DNA of 64,000 bases from Streptococcus sp. 596553 (GCF_900411395.1 NZ_OXCQ01000004.1:95606-159605), one strand, 5' to 3'. Counted from the stretch's first letter, positions 29,323-40,600 are shown. A program made the numbers and translations. Notes: generated by a model not told the origin, from the sequence alone.

Positions 29323-29446
29323 TATCATCATTCCCAGTCCACAGATAGGTATAAAAGAGTAAGCAATTTTTGCAGATATTTAAGAATTTTCTCCTAGAAC
29401 CCCCAAGAAATAGCTTGAAAAAATTGAAAAAATCAAGTCGTTTCTA

Positions 29447-29582
29447 TTGACAATGATTCTGAAAGTGTTATACTAAGAAAGTAGTTTCGCTGATTTACTT
29501 CAAACCTGTTGTGAGGTAAGTTAACGATGCCTTAACCACGCTGTTTGCTGAGCTTGACTCCGGGCAGTGTGGCTATTTTTTT
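29447..29582 (+). promoter_or_regulatory. Promoter, structured leader and terminator before trmL
   Basis: TTGACA (29447-29452), a 16-bp spacer and TATACT (29469-29474) start a leader of about 100 nt. It ends in a hairpin CCACGCTG (29536-29543) / CAGTGTGG (29565-29572) followed by CTATTTTTTT. The trmL ribosome site comes 10 nt later. This looks like an attenuator or a small RNA with read-through. It matches no riboswitch class I can name. Confidence 0.65.
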
Positions 29583-29605
29583 GCAATGGTGAAAGGAAGC
29601 AAGTC

Positions 29606-30109
29606 ATGACAAATCACATTGTATTATTTGAACCACAAATTCCACAAAATACAGGCAATATCGCGCGTACTTGCGCTGCGACCAATTCTCCCCTCCACAT
29701 CATCAAGCCAATGGGCTTTCCTATTGACGACCGCAAGATGAAGCGAGCTGGATTGGATTATTGGGATAAGCTAGAAATTTATTTTTACGAGAGTTTGGAG
29801 GATTTCATGTCTCAGATGAAGGGCAAACTTTATCTGATTTCTAAATTTGCTGAGAAAGTGTATTCTGATGTGGATTTATCGACTAACGAAGACCATTATT
29901 TTCTCTTTGGACGTGAAGACAAGGGTTTACCTGAGGACTTTATGCGAGAACATCCTGAAAAGGCTCTCCGTATTCCTATGAATGATGAACATGTCCGCAG
30001 TCTCAATGTGTCTAATACCGTCTGCATGATTGTCTACGAAGCTCTTCGCCAGCAGAACTTTGCAGGTCTTGAGCTTGTTCATACCTATGAAGTGGATAAA
30101 TTGAAATAA
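29606..30109 (+). CDS. trmL: tRNA (cytidine(34)-2'-O)-methyltransferase
   Basis: A SPOUT (TrmH/SpoU) methyltransferase that methylates the ribose of the wobble base C34/U34 in leucine tRNAs. The 167 residues show the family motifs: N-terminal [17 protein letters not shown] near residue 10, the central FGREDKGLP near 108, and the knot motif [20 protein letters not shown] near 130-150. The start is the ATG at 29606, with GAAAGGAAG in front; an in-frame upstream codon at 29567 would place residues in the leader terminator. Regulation by the leader hairpin is inferred. Confidence 0.94.
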   Translation: MTNHIVLFEPQIPQNTGNIARTCAATNSPLHIIKPMGFPIDDRKMKRAGLDYWDKLEIYFYESLEDFMSQMKGKLYLISKFAEKVYSDVDLSTNEDHYFLFGREDKGLPEDFMREHPEKALRIPMNDEHVRSLNVSNTVCMIVYEALRQQNFAGLELVHTYEVDKLK

Positions 30110-30127
30110 AAAATGAAAATGAACAAA

Positions 30128-30160
30128 ATGCTTGCGCTTGCAAGCGTTTTTTGTTATGAT
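30128..30160 (+). terminator. trmL terminator overlapping the next promoter
   Basis: GCTTGC and GCAAGC arms around GCTT, followed by GTTTTTTG. TTGCGC (30132-30137) inside the hairpin, a 17-bp spacer and TATGAT (30155-30160) form the promoter of the riboflavin leader. Confidence 0.8.
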
Positions 30161-30166
30161 AAAAGA

Positions 30167-30377
30167 GTCTTCAGGGCAGGGTGAAATTCCCGACCGGCGG
30201 TAAATTTGACTATCTATTTTAGCTTTCTCGTCGTTGTCTTGTCTCGATATACTTTAAGTATTATCTTTGACTGCGACGCCTAGATAAATCTAAAATATCT
30301 TAGCTAAATAAGTCCGCGAGCGTAAGCTGATGTGGTGAGATTCCACAACCGACAGTATAGTCTGGATGGGAGAAGAC
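30167..30377 (+). promoter_or_regulatory. FMN riboswitch (RFN element)
   Basis: The conserved parts are present in order: closing stem P1 GTCTTC/GAAGAC (30167-30172 and 30372-30377), AGGGCAGGGTGAAATTCCCG, ACCGGCGGTAAA, then TCCGCGAGCG, GATGTGGTGAGATTCCACAACC, GACAGTATAG and GGATGGGAGAAG. Between GGCGGT and the CCGCGAGC part there is an extra segment of about 100 nt that can fold by itself (TATTTTAG/CTAAAATA, CGTCG/CGACG), so the element is longer than usual. It precedes the riboflavin importer gene. FMN binding would lower expression. Confidence 0.93.
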
Positions 30378-30544
30378 GAAAGAATAGCTTTGTCTGTTCT
30401 GATAGATTTATAGCTAAACTGTAACCGCTTGCTTGAATTTCCTTAGTAGAGTGAGAGGGAACTTTTGGGATATAAAAAGATAGAATAGATAGAGAAATCC
30501 TTTCTAACTTCTTCTGATTTTATAGAAAATTGGAGGAACCTGTT

Positions 30545-31108
30545 ATGACAAACACACGTCGACTTTCGACCATTGCAATTCTATCAGCCATTTCATTTGT
30601 GCTGATGTACTTTGACTTTCCGCTTTTGCCAGCGGCATCTTTCCTCAAGATCGAATTTAGTATCTTGCCAGTCCTTGTGGGCTTGGTGGTCATGGATTTG
30701 CCTGCTGCTCTAGGAGTTCTCTTGCTTCGCTCACTCTTGAAATTGCTTCTTAACAGCCAGGGAGTGAATACTTACATTGGTTTGCCAATGAATATCGTAG
30801 CTTTGGGAGTTTTTGTCATCGTATTTGCTTTGATTTGGAAAAAGGAACGGACAACCCTTCGTTTCCTACTAGGATCTCTAGCTGGAACTATTGGCTTGAC
30901 CGTGGCTATGTTGGTTCTCAACTATGTTTATGCTGTTCCTTTGTACGCTAAGTTTGCTAACTTTGATATTGGAAAAATTTTGGGACTGTCCAACTACCTA
31001 ATGACCATGGTATTACCTTTTAACTTGATTGAGGGTGTAATCTTTTCCGTTTCATTCTGGTTGTTGTACGTCCTTTTGAAACCAACCTTAAAACACTATG
31101 AAAGATAA
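30545..31108 (+). CDS. ribU: Riboflavin ECF transporter S component
   Basis: RibU is the membrane substrate-binding component that captures riboflavin and works with the shared EcfA1A2T module. The 187 residues form about six membrane helices. Typical RibU features are LSTIAILSAISFVLMYFDFPLLPAASFLKIEFS near the start, the GVNTYIGLPMN loop near 78 and LPFNLIEGVIFS near 158. The ATG at 30545 follows GGAGGAA. The FMN riboswitch in front fixes the specificity assignment. Its end overlaps the PAP2 gene by 11 bp. Confidence 0.94.
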   Translation: MTNTRRLSTIAILSAISFVLMYFDFPLLPAASFLKIEFSILPVLVGLVVMDLPAALGVLLLRSLLKLLLNSQGVNTYIGLPMNIVALGVFVIVFALIWKKERTTLRFLLGSLAGTIGLTVAMLVLNYVYAVPLYAKFANFDIGKILGLSNYLMTMVLPFNLIEGVIFSVSFWLLYVLLKPTLKHYER

Positions 31109-31748
31109 ACAAACATTTTTAATGAAGGGCAGTTTTGCCCTTTTACTTTTCGTTATTCTTGGCTACATGGTCAAATTTTACCCTGAAACGCTGGTCGGTT
31201 TTGACCAACCGATACAGACTGCCGTTCGAGGAGACTTACCAGATTATTTGACTATTCTTTTCCGAGCCATCACACGCTTGATTGATATTCCGGTGATTAT
31301 CACTTGGGTTGTTATTACAGCTTTTGTCTTTTATCGTAAGCGGTGGAAGATAGAAAGTTTCTTCATGCTGGGAAATCTGGCTTTGGCAGGTCTTTTAATC
31401 GTGACCTTTAAAAATATTTACCAGCGCCCACGACCAGCTATTTTACACTTGGTAGATGAGAAGGGATTTTCCTTCCCAAGTGGCCATTCTCTGGCTGTAA
31501 CCTTGATGGTCGGTTCTCTGATTGTTATTCTTAGTCAGCGGATTAAAGATTCGGTCGAGAGAAAAATCGTACAAATCGTCCTTGGCCTCTACCTAGTCAG
31601 TGTGTTGGTATCAAGGGTCTATCTGGGAGTTCATTATCCATCAGACGTTCTTGCCAGTCTCTGTGTGGGCTTGGGAGTCCTGTTTATAGAGTTTCCCTTC
31701 TATGACAAGCTCCGCTTCCAATGGCGATTTAAAGGCAAGCAGAAGTGA
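31098..31748 (+). CDS. PAP2 family membrane phosphatase
   Basis: A 216-residue PAP2 (acid phosphatase/vanadium haloperoxidase fold) membrane protein. The three catalytic motifs are in order: KNIYQRPRP near residue 109, FPSGHSLA near 127 and SRVYLGVHYPSDV near 173. About five hydrophobic segments surround them. Relatives remove phosphate from undecaprenyl, phosphatidylglycerol or diacylglycerol pyrophosphates. It overlaps ribU by 11 bp, so it is translated from the same transcript and shares the FMN-controlled promoter. The lipid substrate is not determined. Confidence 0.9.
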   Translation: MKDKQTFLMKGSFALLLFVILGYMVKFYPETLVGFDQPIQTAVRGDLPDYLTILFRAITRLIDIPVIITWVVITAFVFYRKRWKIESFFMLGNLALAGLLIVTFKNIYQRPRPAILHLVDEKGFSFPSGHSLAVTLMVGSLIVILSQRIKDSVERKIVQIVLGLYLVSVLVSRVYLGVHYPSDVLASLCVGLGVLFIEFPFYDKLRFQWRFKGKQK

Positions 31749-31775
31749 GTATCGAATTCCCTTGAGGAGAAAGAA

Positions 31776-32195
31776 ATGAAAGTCAATATAAAAGATCTCC
31801 ATCCGACTCAACTATACTTATCAGAAAAGAAACTAGCAGGCATCCAGACACTTTATCAGTCGGCAGAAATAATCAATGTTGCTCCAATCAGTATTCTTGC
31901 GTTCGGAGATTGCTTGTTGATTACAGATGGGCATCACAGGGCTTATCAGGCTTTATTGGCAGGTCGGGATACGATTTCTGCTGAGTGGGATAGAGACGGC
32001 GGTGATGAACTATATCATCTCTATGCGCAAGCTTGTGAGGAAAGAAAGATTTACTCTGTTCTGGATTTAAAAAATCATATCTTAGCTCAAGATGAGTATG
32101 AAGCAAAATGGTATAACTGGTGTGATGGTTTTAATCAAGCAGCAACTCTCTTATTGAAAAGGAAAGCAGATGAAAGAGATCTTACAAATAGATAA
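31776..32195 (+). CDS. Hypothetical protein with a ParB-like ITDGHHR motif
   Basis: The 139 residues start MKVNIKDLHPTQLYLSEKKL. They contain LAFGDCLLITDGHHRAYQAL near residue 50, a motif that recalls the ParB/sulfiredoxin-like fold, where a phosphate or nucleotide binds to D-G-H-H/N-R. The rest is acidic, with EWDRDGGDELYHLY and three Trp residues near the C-terminus. I cannot name a function. It starts after AGGAGAAAG and overlaps the following acetyltransferase gene by 26 bp, so the two are coupled and may act together. Confidence 0.75.
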   Translation: MKVNIKDLHPTQLYLSEKKLAGIQTLYQSAEIINVAPISILAFGDCLLITDGHHRAYQALLAGRDTISAEWDRDGGDELYHLYAQACEERKIYSVLDLKNHILAQDEYEAKWYNWCDGFNQAATLLLKRKADERDLTNR

Positions 32196-32649
32196 TGCAC
32201 TGCGTCTTGTTCCTTATTGTAAGGTCAATCATTGTGAGGAAGCTTTTGCTTGGTATCAGAATGTGGACTTGGTTTACCTCGTAGATGGGGTGAAGCTTCC
32301 TTATAGTCAAGAAACTTTGGAAGCCATGTATTCCTATTTGGATCAGCATGGTGAACTTTTTTGGATTGAAGTCAAGGAGAAGGGAGAATGGTTTCCAATT
32401 GGGGATGTTACACTATCTCAGGATAATCTCCCCATTGTGATTGGGAATTCCGCTTACCAACATCGAGGACTTGGAAAAAAGATTCTAAGTACTTTGATTG
32501 AATTGGCTCGAGTAAAAGGATGGAAAGAATTGAGAGTCAAGGAAATCTACACCTACAATCATGCTTCTAGGAGGTGTTTCAAGTCGCTTGGATTTGTGGA
32601 AAATGGAGCAACAGAAAAAGGAAGGAGTTTTGTACTGAAATTAGTCTAA
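32170..32649 (+). CDS. GNAT family N-acetyltransferase
   Basis: A 159-residue acetyltransferase. The fold markers are FPIGDVTLSQDNLPIVIG (central strands) near residue 75, then the acetyl-CoA loop YQHRGLGKKILSTLIELA near 97 with the R-G-L-G-K form, and NHASRRCFKSLGFVE near 135. The substrate is unknown. It begins inside the upstream gene, with GGAAAGCAG as ribosome site. I recall this pair near ribU and rpoE in pneumococcus too. It ends before the rpoE promoter. Confidence 0.88.
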   Translation: MKEILQIDNALRLVPYCKVNHCEEAFAWYQNVDLVYLVDGVKLPYSQETLEAMYSYLDQHGELFWIEVKEKGEWFPIGDVTLSQDNLPIVIGNSAYQHRGLGKKILSTLIELARVKGWKELRVKEIYTYNHASRRCFKSLGFVENGATEKGRSFVLKLV

Positions 32650-32675
32650 TCCTGCCACTTTCTCCCCCTTAACCT

Positions 32676-32704
32676 TTGACTATTCCGCAAAATTATCGTA
32701 AAAT
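32676..32704 (+). promoter_or_regulatory. rpoE promoter
   Basis: TTGACT (32676-32681), a 17-bp spacer and TAAAAT (32699-32704). The leader has a small hairpin CAGAG/CTCTG near 32730. Confidence 0.75.
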
Positions 32705-32776
32705 AAAGAGTAAATGATAAAATGAGGTCAGAGTCTGTTCGCTCTGGCGATAGTAGTATAAATGAGGAGAAACGCT

Positions 32777-33364
32777 TTGGAATTAGAAGTATTTACTGGG
32801 CAAGAAAAAAGTGAACTATCTATGATTGAGGTAGCGCGTGCTATCTTGGAACTTCGTGGTCGTGATCATGAGATGCATTTTAGCGATCTTGTAAACGAAA
32901 TTCAAAACTACCTTGGAACATCAAACAGCGATATCCGTGAAGCCTTGCCTTTGTTCTACACAGAGTTGAACTTTGATGGTAGCTTCATCTCGCTTGGAGA
33001 CAACAAATGGGGGCTTCGTTCATGGTATGGTGTGGACGAAATTGACGAAGAAATCATCGCTCTTGAAGAAAATGATGACGATGAAGTGGCACCAAAAGCT
33101 AAGAAAAAACGCGTCAATGCCTTTATGGACGGCGATTCAGATGCTATTGACTACAATGCAGATGATCCAGAAGACGAAGATGCATACGAAGCAGATCCAG
33201 CTCTTTCATATGATGATGAAAATCCAGATGATGAGAAAAATGAAGTGGAAGCTTATGATGCAGAAATCAACGAAATCGCCCCTGATGACTTGGGTGAAGA
33301 CGTGGATCTCAACGAGGAGGATGACGAGTTCTCAGAAGATGATGCTGAAACCAGCGAGGAATAA
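32777..33364 (+). CDS. rpoE: DNA-directed RNA polymerase delta subunit
   Basis: The delta subunit of Gram-positive RNA polymerase, which increases promoter selectivity and recycling. The N-terminal HARE-HTH domain spans about residues 1-90 ([31 protein letters not shown]). It is followed by a long, almost wholly acidic disordered tail of D and E (residues 97-195). TTG at 32777 is chosen because GAGGAGA (32764-32770) precedes it and it gives the usual 195 residues. An ATG at 32762 would overlap this ribosome site. It lies upstream of pyrG, as in Bacillus. Confidence 0.93.
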   Translation: MELEVFTGQEKSELSMIEVARAILELRGRDHEMHFSDLVNEIQNYLGTSNSDIREALPLFYTELNFDGSFISLGDNKWGLRSWYGVDEIDEEIIALEENDDDEVAPKAKKKRVNAFMDGDSDAIDYNADDPEDEDAYEADPALSYDDENPDDEKNEVEAYDAEINEIAPDDLGEDVDLNEEDDEFSEDDAETSEE

Positions 33365-33374
33365 AAGTTAGGTA

Positions 33375-33468
33375 TTGACAATTATCCTATTTTTAGGTAT
33401 CATATTGTTCGGGCACCTCTTTTAGAGGTCGGGGCTCCCTAGTTCTTAGGGAGCTATTTTTGTTTTTT
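33375..33468 (+). promoter_or_regulatory. pyrG promoter and GGGC-start attenuator
   Basis: TTGACA (33375-33380), 17 bp and TATCAT (33398-33403) place the transcript start at GGGC (33411-33414). A U-tailed terminator follows: GCTCCCTA (33434-33441) / TAGGGAGC (33447-33454), then TATTTTTGTTTTTT. In Bacillus pyrG, low CTP causes repeated G addition at such a start, and the poly-G tail pairs with the CU-rich 5' arm and prevents termination. All parts are present here. Confidence 0.75.
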
Positions 33469-33491
33469 CAAGAAGTTATCTTCTTGTATTT

Positions 33492-33646
33492 TATACTCAA
33501 TGAAAATCAAAGAGCAAACTAGGAAACTAGCCGCAGGTTGCTCAAAACACTGTTTTGAGGTTGTAGATAAGACTGACAAAGTCAGGAACACATATCTACG
33601 GCAAGGCGACGTTGACGCGGTTTGAAGAGATTTTCGAAGAGTATTA
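33492..33646 (+). repeat. BOX element (A-B-C) in the pyrG leader
   Basis: Runs from TATACTCAATGAAAATCAAA to TTTTCGAAGAGTATTA. It contains AAGACTGACAAAGTCAGG (boxB) and GGCGACGTTGACGCGG (boxC). It lies between the attenuator and the pyrG start codon. Confidence 0.9.
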
Positions 33647-33690
33647 GTTGTGAATCTGGTGCAGTTGTCCCAGATTATTCTTATTAGTAG

Positions 33691-33728
33691 GGTCTTGTTT
33701 TCTATGTCCCCACGTAGTTAGCAAGACC
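33691..33728 (+). promoter_or_regulatory. Hairpin before the pyrG ribosome site
   Basis: GGTCTTG (33691-33697) and CAAGACC (33722-33728) enclose CTATGT/ACGTAG around CCCC. There is no U tract, so it may protect the mRNA or affect translation. Confidence 0.5.
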
Positions 33729-33741
33729 TTGAGCATTTTAG

Positions 33742-35361
<1,620 letters not shown>

Positions 35362-35370
35362 CAAAATCAG

Positions 35371-35402
35371 AACCTTTGAGAAGAATCTCAGAGGTTTTTT
35401 GC
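35371..35402 (+). terminator. pyrG terminator
   Basis: AACCTTTGAGA and TCTCAGAGGTT arms around AGAA, followed by TTTTTGC. Confidence 0.88.
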
Positions 35403-35690
35403 ATACAATGATATTGCAGTATATCTGAGTTAGGAGTCCTCTGTATGTACCTGCTACCGTTGAAATCAATAGCGACTCCCTCTTGCCCTGTGCTAGTGAA
35501 TGGATTTATCAGTATATTGAAGTGAAATAAAATCTGAACAAATTAATTCGGAAAGCCAAATCAATTTCTAGAAATATTTTAGCAGTCAAGGTGTACTGTT
35601 ATAGATTCAATACACTATACTTTTTTAATTTAATCCACTATATCTGCAGAATACTCTCTCAGTTTCATTCAGCCTAGTCTTGCTTAGGAA
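35403..35690. other. Gene-free stretch with a possible small IS or MITE remnant
   Basis: No coding frame. Between about 35512 and 35625 an AT-rich block starts TATATTGAAGTGAAATAAAA and ends ATTCAATACACTATA, which looks like decayed terminal sequences of a mobile element. The assignment is weak. Confidence 0.3.
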
Positions 35691-35692
35691 AA

Positions 35693-35724
35693 GCAAAAAG
35701 CCATCCCATTCAGGATAGCTTCTT
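35693..35724 (-). terminator. Terminator of the Na/phosphate symporter gene
   Basis: On the minus strand AGCTATCC and GGGATGGCT pair around TGAAT, followed by TTTTTGC. Confidence 0.7.
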
Positions 35725-35729
35725 GGTTT

Positions 35730-37361
35730 TTAGATTTGTTCTGCAAAAACCTTTTCAGCAAGGTTCATAGCGTGGTCTGATACACGAGTGTAGTGTGAGA
35801 TGATATCGATAAAGTTTACCCCAGCTTGTGTTGAACATTCGCCTTTATTGAGGCGTTTGATGTGGGTTTTTCTGAGAACACGTTCTATCTTATTGATTGC
35901 TTCATGACGTTCTACAAGACTGCGTGCTTTTTCAATATCATTGTTTTCCACACTATCCAGAGCATCTTTGATAAAGTCACTAGTTTGGCGGTAAACTTCC
36001 TCTAATTCTTTCAAGGCGGCATCAGAAAATTCAACATTTTTCCGTTGAAGATAGTCAGTCAGATTGAGTAGAGCCTCCGCGTGGTCTCCAATCCGTTCCA
36101 AATCACGGGAGGAATCAAGGATATTGGTGAGTACTTCGCTTTCTTTTTGACTGAGAGCTTCGCTTGAAAGGGCAATGAGATAACGTGTTAATTGCTCATC
36201 GATGGTGTTAATTGCTTCTTCGGTTTTATGCCCTTTTTCAGCAACTTTTTCATCCAAGTCAATGATATACTTATAGGAAAGGTCAAAGGCTTTAGCAGCG
36301 TAGTTTCCTAAGTGCAAGAGCTCTTTCTTAGCATTTCCGAGAGCGATAGATGGGGCTTGTTTGATGAAATGTTCATCAAGATATAAGGGTTCGTATTTGA
36401 CAATCTCGTCCTCTCCAGGAATAATCTTGGTTACAAAGTAAGCCAGAGCTCCGATAAATGGAAATTGGACAATGGTATTGGTAATATTAAAGGTTCCATG
36501 AGCAAAGGCGATGGTCATTTCCGGTGCTAGATTTAGCGTAGATTCAAACCAATGAATCAAGCCAGTGAAAGGTACAAGGAAGACAATACAGATAACCGTA
36601 CCAATCACGTTAAAGGCGACATGGGCACCTGCTACCCGTTTAGCTGCAATATTAGCACCTAAAGAGGCAATGATGGCTGTAATGGTTGTCCCGATATTGT
36701 CACCAAATAGAACTGGCAAAGCTCCTTGCAGGTCAATGAGGTTGCTGGCGTAGAGGTTTTGTAAAATCCCGATGGTAGCCGAGGAAGCTTGAATCAGTAA
36801 GGTCAAGCCGGTACCGACAAAGACACCCAAAACAGGATTCTTACTTAGCTCAATCATATAGTCTTTAAAGACCTGTAAATCTTTGAGTGGAGCCATTGCG
36901 CCACTCATGAGATTGAGGGCAAAAAAGATACCACCGACACCAAAGAGGATGCGTCCGATATTATTGACTGTCCGATTTTTTGTAAAGAAGAGGCAGACAG
37001 CACCGATAAAGAGCATAGGCAGGGCATAGTCACCTAGTTTAAACCCAATAAGAAAGGATGTGACTGTTGTCCCAATATTAGCCCCCATGACAATCCCGAT
37101 AGCCTGACGTAAGGTTAGGAGACCGGCACTGACCAGACCGACTGTGATAACTGTTACACCAGAACTAGACTGAATTAGAGCAGTCATCCCAATACCAACC
37201 AGAACTCCAAAGAAAGGATTACTAGTATACTTGTCAATGTAAAAACGAAGGCGATCTCCAGCAGCTTGCTGCAAACCGTCTCCCATGGTCTTGATACTAT
37301 ATAAGAATAGTCCCAGACCACCTAAAAAGTGAAATAAAATTTCCTGCCAATTAATGGACAT
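35730..37361 (-). CDS. Na+/phosphate cotransporter family protein with PhoU-like domain
   Basis: The 543 residues contain two Na/Pi cotransporter repeats, each with the QSSS-type motif (ALIQSSSGVTVITVG near residue 62 and LLIQASSATIGIL near 190). There are eight or more hydrophobic segments up to about 330. A cytoplasmic PhoU-like helical domain fills the C-terminal 200 residues (SRDLERIGDHAEALLNLTDYL). This is the NptA/YjbB arrangement; it carries inorganic phosphate with sodium, inward or outward. Start ATG after GGAGGAAAAAG. It is a single gene, divergent from endoD. Confidence 0.9.
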   Translation of the reverse strand: MSINWQEILFHFLGGLGLFLYSIKTMGDGLQQAAGDRLRFYIDKYTSNPFFGVLVGIGMTALIQSSSGVTVITVGLVSAGLLTLRQAIGIVMGANIGTTVTSFLIGFKLGDYALPMLFIGAVCLFFTKNRTVNNIGRILFGVGGIFFALNLMSGAMAPLKDLQVFKDYMIELSKNPVLGVFVGTGLTLLIQASSATIGILQNLYASNLIDLQGALPVLFGDNIGTTITAIIASLGANIAAKRVAGAHVAFNVIGTVICIVFLVPFTGLIHWFESTLNLAPEMTIAFAHGTFNITNTIVQFPFIGALAYFVTKIIPGEDEIVKYEPLYLDEHFIKQAPSIALGNAKKELLHLGNYAAKAFDLSYKYIIDLDEKVAEKGHKTEEAINTIDEQLTRYLIALSSEALSQKESEVLTNILDSSRDLERIGDHAEALLNLTDYLQRKNVEFSDAALKELEEVYRQTSDFIKDALDSVENNDIEKARSLVERHEAINKIERVLRKTHIKRLNKGECSTQAGVNFIDIISHYTRVSDHAMNLAEKVFAEQI

Positions 37362-37534
37362 TTCTTTTTCCTCCGAAAAATAATAACGGAATTTCTCCTA
37401 TTCTATTTTAAAGGATAAAAGTAAATCTAACAAGTGTTAAGCTAAGATTTTAGAAAGAAAATTCGTGAGAAAAGGCCTTAATTATATTAATTTTACCAAT
37501 TTCTAACCTAGATATAGATATTTCCTTTTATATA

Positions 37535-37562
37535 TTGACATTTAAAAGAAATATTTTAAAAT
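37535..37562 (+). promoter_or_regulatory. Promoter of the EndoD gene
   Basis: TTGACA (37535-37540), a 16-bp spacer and TAAAAT (37557-37562). GTTAAGCGCTTTCT at 37616-37629 in the leader resembles a CcpA cre site with three mismatches. Confidence 0.6.
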
Positions 37563-37664
37563 TAGGGAGAAATTATCTTAATCCCTGTGATTGGGATAAA
37601 AATTTTACGAAGAAAGTTAAGCGCTTTCTTTAAAATAATAAAATCAATCTTTTAGGAGGAGAAA

Positions 37665-40600
37665 ATGAAGAATTCATTTTTTGAAAGACGTTGTCGGTAC
37701 AGTATTCGTAAGTTATCAGTAGGAGCCTGCTCGCTGATGATTGGGGCTGTTTTATTTGCTGGTCCAGCCTTGGCAGAAGAAACTGCAGTTCCTGAAAATA
37801 GCGGAGTCAATACAGAGCTTGTTTCAGGGGAGAGTGAGCATTCGGCCAATGAAGTTGATCAGCAGAATGAAGGAGAACATGCTAGAGAAAATAAGCCAGA
37901 AAAGGCAGAAGGAGTAGCGACAGCATCTGACACTGCTTCGCCAGCAAGCAATGAAGCTGCAACTACTGAAACTGCAGAGGCAGTAAGCGTAGCTAAATCA
38001 GAGGAAAAACCAAGTGAGGTGGCTGCAGAAACACCATCTGCAGAAGCAAAACCAAAGTCTGACAAGGAAACGGAAGCAAAGCCTGAAGCAACTAGCCAAG
38101 GAGATGAGTCTAAGCCAGCAGCAGAAGCTAATAAGACTGAAAAAGAAGTCCAGCCAGATGTCCCTAAAAATACGGACAAAACATTAAAACCAAAGGAAAT
38201 CAAATTTAATTCTTGGGAAGAATTGTTAAAATGGGAACCAGGTGCTCGTGAAGATGATGCTATTAACCGCGGGTCTGTCGCCCTCGCTTCACGTCGGACA
38301 GGTCATTTGGTTAATGAAAAAGCTAGCAAGGAAGCAAAAGTTCAAGCCCTATCAAACACCAATTCTAAAGCAAAAGACCATGCTTCTGTTGGTGGAGAAG
38401 AGTTCAAGGCCTATGCTTTTGACTATTGGCAATATCTAGATTCAATGGTCTTCTGGGAAGGTCTCGTACCAACGCCTGACGTTATTGATGCAGGTCACCG
38501 TAACGGGGTTCCTGTATATGGTACACTCTTCTTCAACTGGTCTAATAGTATTGCAGATCAAGAAAAATTCGCTGAAGCTTTGAAGCAAGACTCAGATGGT
38601 AGCTTCCCAATTGCCCGTAAATTGGTGGATATGGCCAAGTATTATGGCTATGATGGCTATTTCATCAACCAAGAAACAACTGGGGATTTGGTTGAACCTC
38701 TTGGAGAAAAGATGCGCCAGTTTATGCTCTATACCAAGGAGTATGCTGCTAAGGTAAACCATCCAATCAAGTATTCTTGGTACGATGCTATGACCTATAA
38801 CTATGGACGTTACCACCAAGATGGTTTGGGAGAATACAACTACCAATTCATGCAACCTGAGGGAGATAAGGTTCCAGCAGATAACTTCTTTGCTAACTTT
38901 AACTGGGATAAGGCTAAAAATGATTACACTATTGCAACTGCCAACTGGATTGGTCGTAATCCTTATGATGTATTTGCAGGTTTGGAATTGCAACAGGGTG
39001 GTTCCTACAAGACCAAGGTTAAGTGGAATGACATTTTAGATGAAAATGGGAAATTACGCCTTTCTCTTGGTTTGTTCGCCCCAGATACCATTACAAGTTT
39101 AGGAAAAACTGGTGAAGATTATCATAAGAATGAAGATATCTTCTTTACAGGTTACCAAGGTGATCCTACTGGCCAAAAACCAGGTGATAAAGATTGGTAT
39201 GGGATTGCTAACCTAGTTGCGGACCGTACGCCAGCAGTAGGTAATACTTTTACTACTTCTTTTAATACAGGTCATGGTAGAAAATGGTTCGTAGATGGTA
39301 AGGTTTCTAAGGATTCTGAGTGGAATTACCGTTCAGTTTCAGGTGTTCTTCCAACATGGCGCTGGTGGCAAAAATCAACTGGCGATAAGTTGAAAGCAAG
39401 CTATGATTTTGAAGATGCTTATAATGGTGGAACTTCTCTCAAATTTGCAGGGGATCTTTCAGGTGCGACCAAGCAAGATGTGAATTTGTACTCTACTCGC
39501 TTGAAGGTGACAGATACCACCAAATTGCATGTTGCCCACAAAGGAGGCAAAGGGACCAAGGTTTATGTAGAATTTGCAACCAAGAAAGATTATACCTACG
39601 GTGATGAAGCTGCCCGTAAAGAATTGACAGTTTCAGATAACTGGACTACCGATGATTTTGATTTGAGTGCCTTGGCAGGTAAAACAATTTACGGTATTAA
39701 ACTCTATTTTGAAAATGATAAAGACTTAAAAGGTTATCAATTTAACTTGGGGCAATTGACCATCAGCAATAATCAAGATGCTCCTCAGGCACCAACCACA
39801 GTAGCTGTAGCCAAACAAGTCCTAAAAAATGCCCAAGAAGCAGAAGCAGTCGTGCAATTTAAAGGCAACAAGGATGCAGATTTCTATGAAGTTTACGAAA
39901 AAGATGGAGACAGCTGGAAATTACTAACTGGCTCATCTTCTACAACTATTTATCTACCAAAAGTTAGCCGTTCAGCAAGTGCTCAAGGTACAACTCAAGA
40001 ACTGAAAGTTGTAGCAGTCGGTAAAAATGGAGTTCGTTCAGAAGCTGCAACCACAACCTTTGATTGGGGCATGACTGTAAAAGATACCAGCCTACCAAAA
40101 CCATTAGCTGAAAATATCGTACCAGGTGCAACAGTTATTGATAGTACCTTCCCTAAAACAGAAGGTGGGGAAGGCATAGAAGGCATGTTGAATGGTACCA
40201 TTACCAGTCTGTCAGACAAGTGGTCTTCTGGACAATTAAGTGGTAGTGTGGATATTCGTTTGACCCAGCCACGTACAGTTGTTAGATGGGTGATGGACCA
40301 TGCTGGAGCTGGTGGAGAATCTGTAAACGACGGTTTGATGAACACCAAAGATTTTGACCTCTATTATAAAGATGCGGATGGTCAATGGAAGTTGGCTAAG
40401 GAAGTCCGTGGCAATAAAGCCCATGTTACAGATATTACCCTTGATAAACCAATCACAGCTCAAGATTGGCGCTTGAATGTTGTCACTTCTGACAATGGAA
40501 CTCCATGGAAGGCTATTCGTATCTATAACTGGAAAATGTATGAAAAGCTTGATACAGAAAGTGTCAATATTCCGATGGCCAAGACTGCAGCTCGTACTTT

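Noticed and set aside
32973..33371. Met-rich frame inside rpoE
   Set aside because: Arises from GATGA-rich codons of the acidic tail read in another frame.
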